From Pseudoroseicyclus aestuarii (lineage in GTDB: Bacteria; Pseudomonadota; Alphaproteobacteria; Rhodobacterales; Rhodobacteraceae): DNA of 64,000 nt. The notes under the pieces were generated by a model, which was given only the letters and a program-made list of their open reading frames with translations, was not told where the DNA came from and made no database searches. The translations under genes were made by a program, and so were the position numbers. Location: the NCBI RefSeq assembly GCF_003217255.1, contig NZ_QJTE01000001.1, forward strand, positions 124,001 through 188,000, read 5' to 3'. Shown here one piece after another: positions 1 through 9,474 of this stretch (the stretch's first letter is position 1; each line of letters begins with the position of its first letter).

Positions 1-426
1 CTCGTAATCACCGCGGTAAGGCACCTTGTGCAGCATGCCGCCGAAGCCCGCGACATGGAAGGCGAAGGTTGGATAGGCGCCCTCGCTGGTGACCACGGCA
101 TCGCCGGGGCCGACAGTCAGCCGCACCAGCAGGCCGAGCAGCCCGTCGATCCCTTCGCCGAGGCGGATATGCTCCGCCCCGCAGCCGTGGTGGGCGGCGA
201 GGGCGGCGCGCAACTCCTGCGCCTCGGGGTCGGCGTACATCCAGACCTCTGCCGCCGCCGCGCGCATCGCCTCCACGGCGCGGGGGGAGGGGCCGAAGAC
301 GCTTTCGTTGGCGCCGAGGCGGGCGGCGAAGGGGCGGCCCGCCGCCCGCTCCAGCGTTTCGGGCCCGGTGAAGGGCACCGTCGCCGGCAGCCCGGCGGCG
401 AGCGGCGTGAGCCGCGGGTCCGTCAC
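1..426 (-). CDS. HisC-like PLP-dependent aminotransferase, partial
   Basis: Only the first 142 codons are inside the window; the gene runs off the left edge. The protein reads as a fold-type I PLP aminotransferase of the histidinol-phosphate aminotransferase group: a short N-terminal arm, the motif [13 protein letters not shown] (about residues 36-48), then [14 protein letters not shown] near residue 115. Members transaminate imidazole-acetol phosphate or related oxo acids. The PLP-binding lysine lies outside the window, so the substrate cannot be assigned. It starts with GTG, and this start overlaps the valS stop (GTGA), which suggests translational coupling behind valS. No ATG in this frame would give a better start. 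Confidence 0.8.
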   Translation of the reverse strand, partial: MTDPRLTPLAAGLPATVPFTGPETLERAAGRPFAARLGANESVFGPSPRAVEAMRAAAAEVWMYADPEAQELRAALAAHHGCGAEHIRLGEGIDGLLGLLVRLTVGPGDAVVTSEGAYPTFAFHVAGFGGMLHKVPYRGDYE

Positions 427-3400
427 GCGATCTCGTCCAGTCGGGCGATGGCCTCGGCGAGGCGGGCACGCTCCTCCATCCGGGCGGCGAGGTTGGCGCG
501 CGTCTCGGCTACGACCTCCTCGGGGGCGCTGGCGGCGAACTTGGGGTTGTTCGCCCGGCCCTCAAGGCCGCGGATCTCCTTGTCGAGCTTGGCGAGGCTC
601 TTCTCCAGTCGCGCCTTCTCGGCACCCGCGTCGATCAGGTCGGCCAGCGGCATCGCCAGCGTCGCGCCGGGCAGGGGCACAGTGATCGCGCCGCGGGGCG
701 CCACTTCGGCCTCTGTCACTTCGCCGATCTTCGCCAGACGGCGGATCATCGCGGCATTCGCCTCCCAGGCCTGGCGGACCTGCGCATCCGCGCCGATCAG
801 CACCACCGGCACTTCGAGGCTGGCGGGCACGTTCATCTGCGCGCGGGCCGAGCGGACGCCGTCGATCATCGCGATGGCCAGCCGCATCTCGGCCTCGGCC
901 GCCGGATCGGCAAAGCTGTCCTCGGGCCGGTCGGCATGGACCAGCATCTTCGGGCGGTTGCCGGTGGTCTGCCACAGCTCTTCGGTGATGAAGGGCATGA
1001 AGGGGTGCAGCAGGATCATGCAGCGGTCGAGGACATAGGCCATGACGGCGCGCGTCTCGGCCTTCGTGGCCTCGTCGCCGTCCATCAGCAGCGGCTTGGC
1101 AAACTCGACGTACCAGTCGCAGACCACGCCCCAGGTGAAGGCATAGAGCGTGTTCGCCGCCTCGTTGAAGCGGTAGGCGGTCAGCGCGGCATCGACCTCG
1201 GCCCGCGCCTTGGCGGTCTCGGCGAGGATCCAGCGGTTGACGGGCGCGGTCGCGGCGGGGGCGGCGGTTTGCGTGGCGTGCCCCTCCCAAACGCCGTTCA
1301 TCTCGGCGAAGCGGCAGGCATTCCACAGCTTGGTGCCGAAGTTGCGCGTGCCCTTGATCCGGTCGAGCGAGAGCTTCAGCACCCCGCCCATCGCCGCCAT
1401 CTGCGCATTGGCGAAGCGCAGCGCATCGGCGCCGAACTCGTCGATGATGTCGATGGGGTCGATGACATTGCCCAGCACCTTGGACATCTTCACGCCCTTC
1501 TCGTCGCGGACGAGCTGGTGCAGGTAGACGTCGTGAAAGGGCACCTCGTCCACGGTGGCAAGCTGCATCATCATCATCCGGGCGACCCAGAAGAAGAGGA
1601 TGTCCTGCCCGGTCACGAGGACGGAGGAGGGGAAGTACTTCTCCATCTCTTCCGTCTGCTCGGGCCAGCCCATCGTGCCGATCGGCCAGAGGCCGGAGCT
1701 GAACCAGGTGTCGAGAACGTCGGGATCGCGCCAGACCGGGTAGACCAGCTTCGAGGGGTCCTGGTTCGTGGCGTAATCGGCCAGGCTCTGCGCCAGCACG
1801 TCCAGCGCCTCGGCCCGGTCGGCGACCTCGGTCACGCGGGCATGGCTGAGCGGGGAGGGGAGATCGGCGATCTCGTCCTGGAAGGCACTCGTCACCTCCT
1901 CCAGCGCCTCGCCGGTGTGCATCACGGCGCCGGTGTGCACCATGCCGCCCTCGAGCAGCAGGCCGAGGACATCGACATCGTCGAGGTTGCCGTCGCCGCC
2001 CGAGACGGGCGTGCCGAGGTCGAGGCCGTACCAGACCGGGATCCGGTGCCCCCACCACAGCTGGCGGCTGATGCACCAGGGCTCGATGTTCTCGAGCCAA
2101 TGGTAGTACACCTTCTCGCCGCTTTCGGGCATGATCCGCACGCGGCCGTCACGCACGGCGTCCAGCGCCGGGCCGACGATCTTCGCGGTGTCGACGAACC
2201 ACTGGTCCGTCAGCATCGGCTCGATCACCACCTTGGAGCGGTCGCCGAAGGGCTGCATGATCGGCTTGTTCTCGACCAGCGGGATGGCGTTGCCTTCCTC
2301 GTCGGTGGTCATCACGGCGAGGCCTTCGTCCGTGATCTGCGCCACCACCGCCTCGCGCGCCTCGGCGCGGTCGAGGCCGCGCAGCTCGTCGGGGACGAGG
2401 TTGATCGCGGCGACGCTCGCCTCGGTCCAGTCCTCTTCGCCGCGGGCGATGGCCAGCGCGGTCGCGGCCTCTTCGGCATAGGGGCGGCCGTCGGCGCGCA
2501 TCGCGCCCTTGGTGTCCATCAACGCATAGAGCGGGATGCCGTTGCGCTGCGCGACGCCGTAGTCGTTGAAGTCATGCGCGCCGGTGATCTTCACCGCGCC
2601 CGAGCCGAAGGTCGGGTCGGGGTAGCTGTCGGTGATGATCGGGATCAGGCGCCGATGCTCCTTCGGGCCGACGGGGATTTCCACGAATTTGCCGACGATG
2701 GGCGCATAGCGTTCGTCCGAGGGGTGGACCGCGACGGCGCCGTCGCCCAGCATCGTCTCGGGGCGCGTCGTGGCGATCGAGATGTAGTCCCGCGTCTCGC
2801 GCAGGGTGACCGTGCCGTCCTCGTCCTTCTCGACGTACTCGTAGGTCTCGCCGCCGGCGAGCGGGTACTTGAAGTGCCACATGTGGCCGGCGACCTCGGT
2901 GTTCTCGACCTCGAGGTCGGAGATCGCCGTCTCGAAATGCGGGTCCCAGTTCACCAGCCGCTTGCCCCGGTAGATCAGGCCCTTGTCGAACATCTCGCGG
3001 AAGACGCGGATCACGGCGTCGTGGTAGGCGCCGTCCATGGTGAAGACCTCGCGGTCGTAGTCCATGGAGCTGCCCAGCCGCCGGTCCTGCCGGATGATCG
3101 TGCCGCCGGAATGGTCCTTCCAGGCGCGCACCCGCTCCACGAACTTTTCGCGGCCCATCTCGCGCCGGGTCTCGCCGCCTTCCTTGGCCAGCTCGCGCTC
3201 GACGACAAGCTGGGTGGCGATGCCGGCATGGTCGAGGCCGGGCTGCCAGAGCGTGTCGAAGCCGCGCATCCGGTGCCAGCGCGTCAGGATGTCCATCAGC
3301 GTGTGGTTGAAGGCATGCCCGGCATGGAGAAAGCCGGTGACGTTGGGCGGCGGCAATACGATGGAGAAGGTCTCGCTGCGCGAGGCATTGGCACCGGCAC

Positions 3401-3479
3401 GGAAGGCGCCCGCCTGCTCCCACATCTGCGAGATCCGCGCCTCGGCGGTCTTCGCGTCGAAGGTCTTTTCCATCGCCAT
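423..3479 (-). CDS. valS: valine--tRNA ligase
   Basis: Class I aminoacyl-tRNA synthetase of 1018 aa that charges tRNA-Val in the cytoplasm. The HIGH-type motif is in [14 protein letters not shown] (residues 43-56) and the second signature is KMSKVLGN at about residue 664. Between them lies the editing (CP1) domain. The anticodon-binding region follows, and the last ~70 residues form a charged coiled coil typical of ValRS. The start at 3479 is preferred over an upstream in-frame ATG at 3602 because a GGGAG ribosome-binding site lies 7 nt upstream of it and the extra 41 residues do not look like ValRS. The length is slightly above the ~950 aa of E. coli. The downstream aminotransferase overlaps its stop codon. 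Confidence 0.97.
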   Translation of the reverse strand: MAMEKTFDAKTAEARISQMWEQAGAFRAGANASRSETFSIVLPPPNVTGFLHAGHAFNHTLMDILTRWHRMRGFDTLWQPGLDHAGIATQLVVERELAKEGGETRREMGREKFVERVRAWKDHSGGTIIRQDRRLGSSMDYDREVFTMDGAYHDAVIRVFREMFDKGLIYRGKRLVNWDPHFETAISDLEVENTEVAGHMWHFKYPLAGGETYEYVEKDEDGTVTLRETRDYISIATTRPETMLGDGAVAVHPSDERYAPIVGKFVEIPVGPKEHRRLIPIITDSYPDPTFGSGAVKITGAHDFNDYGVAQRNGIPLYALMDTKGAMRADGRPYAEEAATALAIARGEEDWTEASVAAINLVPDELRGLDRAEAREAVVAQITDEGLAVMTTDEEGNAIPLVENKPIMQPFGDRSKVVIEPMLTDQWFVDTAKIVGPALDAVRDGRVRIMPESGEKVYYHWLENIEPWCISRQLWWGHRIPVWYGLDLGTPVSGGDGNLDDVDVLGLLLEGGMVHTGAVMHTGEALEEVTSAFQDEIADLPSPLSHARVTEVADRAEALDVLAQSLADYATNQDPSKLVYPVWRDPDVLDTWFSSGLWPIGTMGWPEQTEEMEKYFPSSVLVTGQDILFFWVARMMMMQLATVDEVPFHDVYLHQLVRDEKGVKMSKVLGNVIDPIDIIDEFGADALRFANAQMAAMGGVLKLSLDRIKGTRNFGTKLWNACRFAEMNGVWEGHATQTAAPAATAPVNRWILAETAKARAEVDAALTAYRFNEAANTLYAFTWGVVCDWYVEFAKPLLMDGDEATKAETRAVMAYVLDRCMILLHPFMPFITEELWQTTGNRPKMLVHADRPEDSFADPAAEAEMRLAIAMIDGVRSARAQMNVPASLEVPVVLIGADAQVRQAWEANAAMIRRLAKIGEVTEAEVAPRGAITVPLPGATLAMPLADLIDAGAEKARLEKSLAKLDKEIRGLEGRANNPKFAASAPEEVVAETRANLAARMEERARLAEAIARLDEIA

Positions 3480-3642
3480 GATAAGGCTCCCGTCTTGGCC
3501 TTGGCTCTCTAGCGCGGCGGCGGGGCAAGGGAAAGTGCGCGGGGCAGGGGGCGAGGGAATTGCCCTGCGCCGCGCTTCGTTAAGATCGTTGCCATGCCTC
3601 ATCGGCTAAACCGGGGGTGCAGGAGGCGGCAGGCAGGCGAGG

Positions 3643-4722
3643 ATGGCCTTTCGGGACTGGATATTGGGCGCCTTCGGCCGGCGCCCCCGGCTGGAGGAGG
3701 CCGCCGCGCCGCGGCGCGGTCCCGCCACGCATGTGGTGATCCTCGACGGGACCATGTCCAGCCTCGCCCCGGGGCGCGAGACCAATGCCGGCCTGACCTA
3801 CAAGCTGCTGCGCGAGGTCGGCTGGCGCGCCAACCTGAGCCTGTATTACGAGGCGGGGATCCAGTGGCGCGACTGGCGCTCGACCCTCGACGTGGTCGCG
3901 GGGCGCGGGCTCGACCGGCAGATCGTGCGGGCCTACGGCGTCCTCGCCTCGCGCTTCAGGCCCGGCGACCGGATCGTGCTGATCGGCTATTCGCGCGGCG
4001 GCTATGCCGTGCGCTCGCTGGCCGGGGTGATCGGGCGGGTCGGCCTGCTCCGGCGCGACAGGGCCACGGTGCGCGGCGTGCGGCAGGCCTGGCGGCACTA
4101 CATGCGCGGCGGCACCTCGCAGGCGGCGCGGGCCTTTTCGCGGATCGAATGCCACCAGGGGATCGAGGTCGAGGCCGTCGCCGTCTGGGACTGCGTGAAG
4201 TCGCTGGGCCTGCGCCTGCCGCTGCTCTGGCGCCTGACCGAGGCCGAGCATGCCTTTCACGACCATTCCCTCGGGCCGCACGTGCGGCACGGGCTGCATG
4301 CGCTGGCGCTGGACGAGACGCGGCGCGCCTATGCGCCGGTGATGTGGGTGCTACCCGAGAACTGGCCGCCCCATCGCTGCGCCGAGGTGGAGCAGGTCTG
4401 GTTTCGCGGCAGCCACGGCGACATCGGCGGCCAGCTCGGCGAGGCGCAGGAGGCGCGGCCCCTGGCCAATATCCCGCTGGTCTGGATGCTGGACCGGCTC
4501 GAGGGCATAGGCCTGCCGCTGCCCAGCGGCTGGCGGCGCCGCTTCGTGCAGGACATCACCGCGCCCGGCTGCGGCACATGGGGCGGCTGGAACCTGCTGT
4601 TCCTGTCGCGCGGCCGCCGGACCGTGGGGGCCGATCCCTCCGAGCGTCTGCACGAGAGCGTGGTGCAGGAGGGCTGGCAGCCAAGGCCGGAGACCGGCGC
4701 CGGGCAGACCGCCGCCGAGTAG
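3643..4722 (+). CDS. DUF2235 family alpha/beta-hydrolase-like protein
   Basis: 359-aa protein with the DUF2235 layout: an N-terminal VVILDGT strand (residues 31-37), a nucleophile-elbow motif GYSRGGYAVRSLAG (about 115-128, Ser117 the probable nucleophile) and a late HGDIGGQ segment near residue 265, which is a usual place for the acid/His part of the site. DUF2235 includes phospholipases such as the Tle1 type VI effectors as well as many stand-alone uncharacterised hydrolases. There is no signal peptide and no VgrG, PAAR or immunity-like gene nearby, so an effector role is not supported. It is divergent from valS and probably monocistronic. The substrate is unknown. Confidence 0.8.
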   Translation: MAFRDWILGAFGRRPRLEEAAAPRRGPATHVVILDGTMSSLAPGRETNAGLTYKLLREVGWRANLSLYYEAGIQWRDWRSTLDVVAGRGLDRQIVRAYGVLASRFRPGDRIVLIGYSRGGYAVRSLAGVIGRVGLLRRDRATVRGVRQAWRHYMRGGTSQAARAFSRIECHQGIEVEAVAVWDCVKSLGLRLPLLWRLTEAEHAFHDHSLGPHVRHGLHALALDETRRAYAPVMWVLPENWPPHRCAEVEQVWFRGSHGDIGGQLGEAQEARPLANIPLVWMLDRLEGIGLPLPSGWRRRFVQDITAPGCGTWGGWNLLFLSRGRRTVGADPSERLHESVVQEGWQPRPETGAGQTAAE

Positions 4723-4776
4723 CCGCACCGCCTCTGCCGCTGGACGGCGCGCGACGCCGCACCTAGGTATGGCTGC

Positions 4777-4950
4777 ATGAAGACGCCGCAGGACGACATG
4801 CCGAAGAAGAGGCCGCAGGGCTCCGCGCGTGCGGACCGCCTGAAATCCGCCCTCAAGGCCAATATCGCCCGCCGCAAGGCGCAGGCCGCCGCGCGCAAGC
4901 CGCAGGATGCGCCCGGCGATGCGGATGCGGCGCGGCAGGAGGACAGCTGA
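4777..4950 (+). CDS. small basic hypothetical protein, 57 aa
   Basis: Short ORF whose TGA stop is followed directly by the ATG of the DUF2948 gene, so the two are almost certainly co-translated. The protein is strongly basic in the middle (RADRLKSALKANIARRKAQ) with an acidic tail, predicted as one long helix. There is no signal peptide or membrane segment. An internal ATG at 4798 (MPKKRPQG) is an alternative start. From memory, a similar short Lys/Arg-rich ORF often accompanies DUF2948 genes near murA in Rhodobacterales, but murA is not adjacent here. The function is unknown. Confidence 0.6.
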   Translation: MKTPQDDMPKKRPQGSARADRLKSALKANIARRKAQAAARKPQDAPGDADAARQEDS

Positions 4951-5439
4951 ATGACCGACGAGACCGGCGACGCCCGCTTTGAGGATGGCGGCGAGGCCCC
5001 GCTTCGGCTGCGCGCCCTGGATGCCGAGGATCTGGCGGTGATCTCGGCGCTGGCACAGGACGCGGTCCTGCCCGCCAGCGAGATGAGCTGGTCGCGGCGC
5101 GAGAGGCGCTTTGCGCTGCTGCTCAACCGCTTTCGTTGGGAAGACGCCGAGGCGGCGGAGCGGCGGGGCAGGGGCCTCGAGCGGGTGCAATCGGTTCTCG
5201 TGATCGAAGAGGCCCTCGCCGTGCGGCATCAGGACGTGCCACAGGGCGATGCCGATACCGTGCTGTCGCTGCTGTCGGTGGATTTCGCGCCGGGGCCGGA
5301 CGGCACCGGCACCGTCACCCTGACGCTTGCCGGCGACGGCGTCATCGCAATCGACGTCGAGGCGCTGGAGGTCCTGCTCAAGGACGTGACGCGGCCCTGG
5401 CTCTCGCCCTCCGGCAAGGCCCCCGGTCACGAGGCCTGA
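4951..5439 (+). CDS. DUF2948 family protein
   Basis: 162-aa cytoplasmic protein. It shows the family pattern LRALDAEDLAVISALAQDAV (about residues 24-43), SWSRRERRFALLLNRFRWE (about 49-67) and a C-terminal strand-rich half ending in an amphipathic helix that contains LLKDVTRPWL. The family is widespread in alphaproteobacteria and has no known function. In related genomes it commonly sits beside murA/hisD; those neighbours are absent here and the gene instead follows the small basic ORF with no gap. No regulatory signal is visible between it and the upstream ORF. Confidence 0.8.
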   Translation: MTDETGDARFEDGGEAPLRLRALDAEDLAVISALAQDAVLPASEMSWSRRERRFALLLNRFRWEDAEAAERRGRGLERVQSVLVIEEALAVRHQDVPQGDADTVLSLLSVDFAPGPDGTGTVTLTLAGDGVIAIDVEALEVLLKDVTRPWLSPSGKAPGHEA

Positions 5440-5727
5440 CCCAACGTCATCCCGTGTCCGGGCGCCGTTCCAAAAGCGCCTGTTTTCCGGGCGCTGCACA
5501 ATCCTTACGCTAGGACCCATGCTGCCACGGCATCCGTAACGCTTGCGCGAGGCCGTCTTTACCGTATCGTCGCAGCCATGCCGAAGCCGGGGCAAGAAGG
5601 CGCGCAACGCCCTGCCCCCTTCGGTTTCAGCCTCCTGGCCGGCCCTCTGGCCGGGCAATCCGGGACGGCGGGCCGCCGCGGACACGCGGCGCGTCCCTCA
5701 ACGACGACGACAGGGAGACCGACCCAA

Positions 5728-7320
5728 ATGTTCAACCGCAAACTCTATGCCGCAGGCGCCGTCTTCGCCGCCCTCGCCGGCAGCGCCTCGGCGCAGACGC
5801 TGGTCTATTGCTCCGAAGGTTCGCCCGAGGGCTTCGATCCGGCGCTCTACACCGCCGGCACCACCTTCGACGCCTCCAGCCGCACGATCTACGACAAGCT
5901 CGTCGATTTCGCGAACGACTCCACCGAGGTGCTGCCGGCGCTGGCCGAAAGCTGGGAGGTCTCGGAGGACGGGCTGGAGTATACCTTCACCCTGCGTGAA
6001 GGCGTGCAGTTCCACTCGAACGACAGCTTCACACCCTCGCGTCCGCTGACCGCCGAAGACGTGATCTTCAGCTTCGAGCGGCAGATGGACGAGGAAAACG
6101 CCTTCCACAATGCCTCGGGCGGGACCTGGACCTACTTCGACGGCATGGCGATGGGCGATATCATCGACAGCATCGAGGCCGTCGACGACCGCACCGTCAA
6201 GTTCACCCTGACCCAGCCGAGCGCGCCCTTCATCGCCAACATGGCGATGGATTTCGCCTCGATCCTCTCGAAGGAATATGCCGACAGCCTCGAGGCCGCC
6301 GGCACCCCCGAGATGCTGAACCAGGCGCCGATCGGCACCGGGCCCTTCGTCTTCGAAGGCTACCAGCCCGATGCGGTCATCCGCTACAGCGCCAACGAGG
6401 ACTACTGGGTCGAGGACCAGCCCGCCGTCGACAACCTGGTCTTCGCGATCACGCCCGACGCCTCGGTCCGCTACCAGCGCCTGATGGCTGGCGAATGCCA
6501 CTTCATGCAGTTCCCGAACCCCGCCGATGTCGCCGCCATGCAGGATGACGACACCATCGAGGTCGCGGAGCAGCAGGGCCTGAACATCGGCTACCTCGCC
6601 TACAACACGACGCAGGAGCCCTTCGACAATCCCGACGTGCGCCGCGCGCTGAACATGGCGATCGACAAGCAGGCGATCATCGACGTGGTCTTCCAGGGCT
6701 CCGCCCAGGCCGCAAAGAACCCGATCCCGCCGCAGATGTGGTCCTACAACGACAGCATCGAGGACGATCCCTACGATCCCGAGACCGCGCGCCAGATGCT
6801 GGCCGATGCGGGCGTCGAGGATCTGTCGATGCGGGTCTGGGCGATGCCGGTGCAGCGCCCCTACAACCCCAACGCCCGCCGCATGGCCGAGCTTCTGCAA
6901 GAGGACTTCGGCGAGATCGGCGTCGACGTCGAGATCGTCTCCTACGAGTGGGGCGAGTACCTCTCCCGCGCGCGTGAGACCGATCGCGACGGCGCCGTCC
7001 TGCTGGGCTGGAGCGGCGACAACGGCGATCCGGACAACTTCCTCGCCACGCTGCTGGGCTGCGAGGCCGTCGGCAGCGGCAACTCCGCGCAGTGGTGCAA
7101 CGAGGAGTTCAACGACCTCGTGACCGAGGCGGCGCAGGTCACCGACCAGGACGAGCGCGCGGCCCTCTACGAAGAGGCGCAGGTCGTCTTCAAGGATCAG
7201 GCCCCCTGGGCGACGATCGCCCATTCGACGGTCTTCACGCCCTACCGCAGCGAAGTCACCGACTTCGAGCTGGACTCGCTGGGCTTCCTGGTCTTCGGCC
7301 AGTACGGCCTGTCGCAGTAA
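5728..7320 (+). CDS. dppA: periplasmic peptide-binding protein of ABC transporter
   Basis: 530-aa extracellular solute-binding protein of family 5 (dipeptide/oligopeptide/nickel type). The signal peptide covers about residues 1-22 and is cleaved after the AGSASA segment. The mature part begins with QTLVYCSEGSPEGFDPAL, which closely resembles DppA-type proteins. The start at 5728 has a GGGAG Shine-Dalgarno about 10 nt upstream; the open frame extending further 5' has no signal-peptide logic. It is the first gene of a peptide-uptake operon followed by a peptidase, two permeases and two ATPases. A 12-bp hairpin lies just after its stop and may let this gene be expressed in excess of the membrane parts. 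Dipeptide specificity is inferred from family resemblance only. Confidence 0.92.
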   Translation: MFNRKLYAAGAVFAALAGSASAQTLVYCSEGSPEGFDPALYTAGTTFDASSRTIYDKLVDFANDSTEVLPALAESWEVSEDGLEYTFTLREGVQFHSNDSFTPSRPLTAEDVIFSFERQMDEENAFHNASGGTWTYFDGMAMGDIIDSIEAVDDRTVKFTLTQPSAPFIANMAMDFASILSKEYADSLEAAGTPEMLNQAPIGTGPFVFEGYQPDAVIRYSANEDYWVEDQPAVDNLVFAITPDASVRYQRLMAGECHFMQFPNPADVAAMQDDDTIEVAEQQGLNIGYLAYNTTQEPFDNPDVRRALNMAIDKQAIIDVVFQGSAQAAKNPIPPQMWSYNDSIEDDPYDPETARQMLADAGVEDLSMRVWAMPVQRPYNPNARRMAELLQEDFGEIGVDVEIVSYEWGEYLSRARETDRDGAVLLGWSGDNGDPDNFLATLLGCEAVGSGNSAQWCNEEFNDLVTEAAQVTDQDERAALYEEAQVVFKDQAPWATIAHSTVFTPYRSEVTDFELDSLGFLVFGQYGLSQ

Positions 7321-7334
7321 GACGTCACGACAGC

Positions 7335-7366
7335 CGGGGGGCGGGGCCTGAGGGTCCCGTCCCCCG
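7335..7366 (+). promoter_or_regulatory. hairpin after binding-protein gene (attenuator or mRNA-stability element)
   Basis: Inverted repeat of about 12 bp beginning CGGGGG and closing CCCCCG, with two G-U pairs and an 8-nt loop. It starts 14 nt after the dppA stop. No U-run follows, so it is more likely an RNA-processing or stability element than a full terminator. Confidence 0.5.
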
Positions 7367-7387
7367 ATCATTATTCCAAGGACAGTC

Positions 7388-8479
7388 ATGGACCGCACCG
7401 CCGAGTACCGCGCCACCGCCAGGGCTCTTGGCCTCGACGCCGTCATCCTCGTTCCGGGGCCGAACTTCACCCGCCTCACCGGGCAGGCCTACGGCAGCCA
7501 CGAGCGCCCGATGCTGATCGCGATCCCCGCCGAAGGGGAGCCCGCCGCCATCGTGCCGAACCTCGAACTGGGCTCCTTCGCGGCGCTGAACTTCGAGGGC
7601 GCGGTCTTCGACTGGCGCGACCAGGACGGCTACGAGGCGGCCTTCGCGGCGCTTGCGGCCCATATGCCGCTGGCAAGCGCGGCGGTCGAAGGGCAGGTGA
7701 TGCGCGTCTTCGTGCACCATGCCCTCGCCGGCGCCTATCCGGGGCTGCGCCTCGTCGATGCGGAAAAGCCGATCTCGGCCCTGCGGCTGAAGAAGACGCC
7801 GGACGAGGTCGCGATGCTGGAGCGGGCGATCCGCACCTCCGAGGCCGCGCTCGAGGAGGTTCTGTCGCAGGTTCAGGTCGGCCAGACCGAGAAAGAGGTC
7901 GAGAGCCGGCTGGTGCAGGCGCTTTTCGCGCATGGCGCCGATGCGCTCGCCTTTTCGCCCATCGTCGCCGCCGGCACGAATTCCGCCAAGCCGCATGCCC
8001 ATGCCCGCGACGATTATCGCATTCAGGCCGGCGACGCGCTGCTGCTGGATTTCGGCGCCGCGCTGGGCGGCTTCAACGCCGATATCACCCGCACCGTCTT
8101 CGTCGGCCATGCCGATGACCACGCGCGAGAGGTCTACGACACCGTGCTGCGCGCCAACCTTGCCGGGCACGAGGTCACCCGCCCCGGCGTCACCGCGCAT
8201 GAGATCGACGATGCGGTGACGAGCGTGCTCGAAGCCTCGCCCTTCGCGGATCGCATCCGCACCAAGACCGGCCACGGGCTGGGCCGCGAGGTGCACGAGG
8301 CGCCCTACATCATGCGCGGCAACCACGAGGTGCTCGAGCCGGGCTGCGTCTTCACCAACGAGCCGGGGCTTTACGATCTGTCGGCCTTCGGCGTGCGCAT
8401 CGAGGACGACATCCTCGTCACCGAGGACGGGTGCCGGTCGCTGACGACCTTTCCCAAGGATTTGAGGGTGGTGGGCTGA
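7388..8479 (+). CDS. M24 family metallopeptidase (Xaa-Pro peptidase-like)
   Basis: 363-aa cytoplasmic enzyme with a creatinase-like N-terminal domain (about 1-130) and a pita-bread M24 domain. All five expected metal ligands are visible: Asp221, Asp232, His296, Glu325 and Glu339, in the motifs LLLDFGAALGG, NADITRT, GHGLGREVHE, NEPGLY and RIEDDI. Such enzymes cleave Xaa-Pro dipeptides or N-terminal Xaa-Pro bonds. It lies between the binding-protein gene and the permease genes of a peptide transporter, so it probably hydrolyses imported peptides. Its TGA overlaps the ATG of the next gene (TGATG), which supports operon membership. Whether it is a PepQ- or PepP-type enzyme cannot be decided. Confidence 0.9.
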   Translation: MDRTAEYRATARALGLDAVILVPGPNFTRLTGQAYGSHERPMLIAIPAEGEPAAIVPNLELGSFAALNFEGAVFDWRDQDGYEAAFAALAAHMPLASAAVEGQVMRVFVHHALAGAYPGLRLVDAEKPISALRLKKTPDEVAMLERAIRTSEAALEEVLSQVQVGQTEKEVESRLVQALFAHGADALAFSPIVAAGTNSAKPHAHARDDYRIQAGDALLLDFGAALGGFNADITRTVFVGHADDHAREVYDTVLRANLAGHEVTRPGVTAHEIDDAVTSVLEASPFADRIRTKTGHGLGREVHEAPYIMRGNHEVLEPGCVFTNEPGLYDLSAFGVRIEDDILVTEDGCRSLTTFPKDLRVVG

Positions 8480-9473
8480 TGCTGCGTTACCTCCTGTCGC
8501 GTCTGGCGACCTTCGTGCCGACCTTCATCGGCGTCACGCTGGTCTCCTTCGCCTTCATCCGCCTGCTGCCGGGCGATCCGATCCTCGTCATGGCCGGCGA
8601 ACGCGGGCTCTCGGATGCCGATTACGCCGCGCTGACGGCGCGCTACGGCTTCGACCAGCCGCTCTGGATCCAGTACTGGGAGTATCTGACGGGCGTCCTG
8701 CAGGGCGATCTGGGGCAAAGCTTCCTGACCCGCCGCCCGGTCTGGGACGAATTCTTCGCCCTCTTCCCCGCCACGGTCGAGCTGTCGCTCTGCGCCATCG
8801 TGCTGGCGACGCTGCTGGGCATCCCGGCGGGCGTCATCGCCGCCGTCAACCGGGGCAAGTTCTTCGACCGGGCGCTGATGTCCACCGCGCTGATCGGCTA
8901 CTCGATGCCGATCTTCTGGTGGGCGCTGCTCTTGATCATCTTCTTCTCGGGCACCCTCGGCTGGACGCCTGTCTCGGGCCGGATGAGCCTGATGTTCTTC
9001 ATCGAGCCGGTGACCGGCTTCATGCTGATCGACTCCCTGCTCTCGGGGCAGGAGGGGGCCTTTGCCTCGGCGGTGTCGCACCTGATCCTGCCGACCATCG
9101 TGCTGGCGACGATCCCGCTGGCGATCATCGCCCGGCAGACCCGCTCTGCCATGCTCGAGGTGCTGAGCGAGGATTACATCCGCACCGCCTGCGCCCCAGC
9201 CGCGTGAACGGGCTGCATGCGCTGCGCAACGCGATGATCCCCGTCATCACCGTGATCGGCCTCTCGGTCGGCGGGCTGATGGCCGGCGCCATCCTGACCG
9301 AGACGATCTTTTCCTGGCCCGGCATTGGCAAGTGGATGGTCGATTCCATCTTCCGCCGCGACTACCCGGTCGTTCAGGGCGGTCTGCTGCTGATCGCGCT
9401 GATCGTGATGATCGTGAACCTGACGGTCGATGTCCTTTACGGGCTGATCAACCCCAAGATCCGGAAACGCTGA
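8479..9473 (+). pseudogene. dppB: peptide ABC transporter permease DppB, frameshifted
   Basis: The first 242 codons encode a normal DppB-type inner-membrane permease (start MLRYLLSRLATFVPTF, LLPGDPI motif, several membrane segments). The frame then hits TGA at 9205-9207, shortly after SEDYIRTA. The rest of the permease (SRVNGLHALRNAMIPV through PKIRKR) continues in another frame from about 9198 to the stop at 9473. Compared with the usual EDYxRTARAKGLSPxRVNG loop, the KGLS residues are missing, which fits a deletion of about 13 bp near 9195. Neighbouring genes dppC, dppD and dppF are intact. It is either a recent inactivating mutation or a sequencing/assembly error. Confidence 0.85.
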
Positions 9474-9474
9474 C

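Noticed and set aside
936-3512. Plus-strand open frame of 858 codons opposite valS
   Set aside because: Shadow frame of the synthetase gene.
5440-5727. Promoter search in the leader of the peptide operon
   Set aside because: Only weak hexamer pairs (TTTTCC / TACGCT) were seen at 17-bp spacing, not enough to call.
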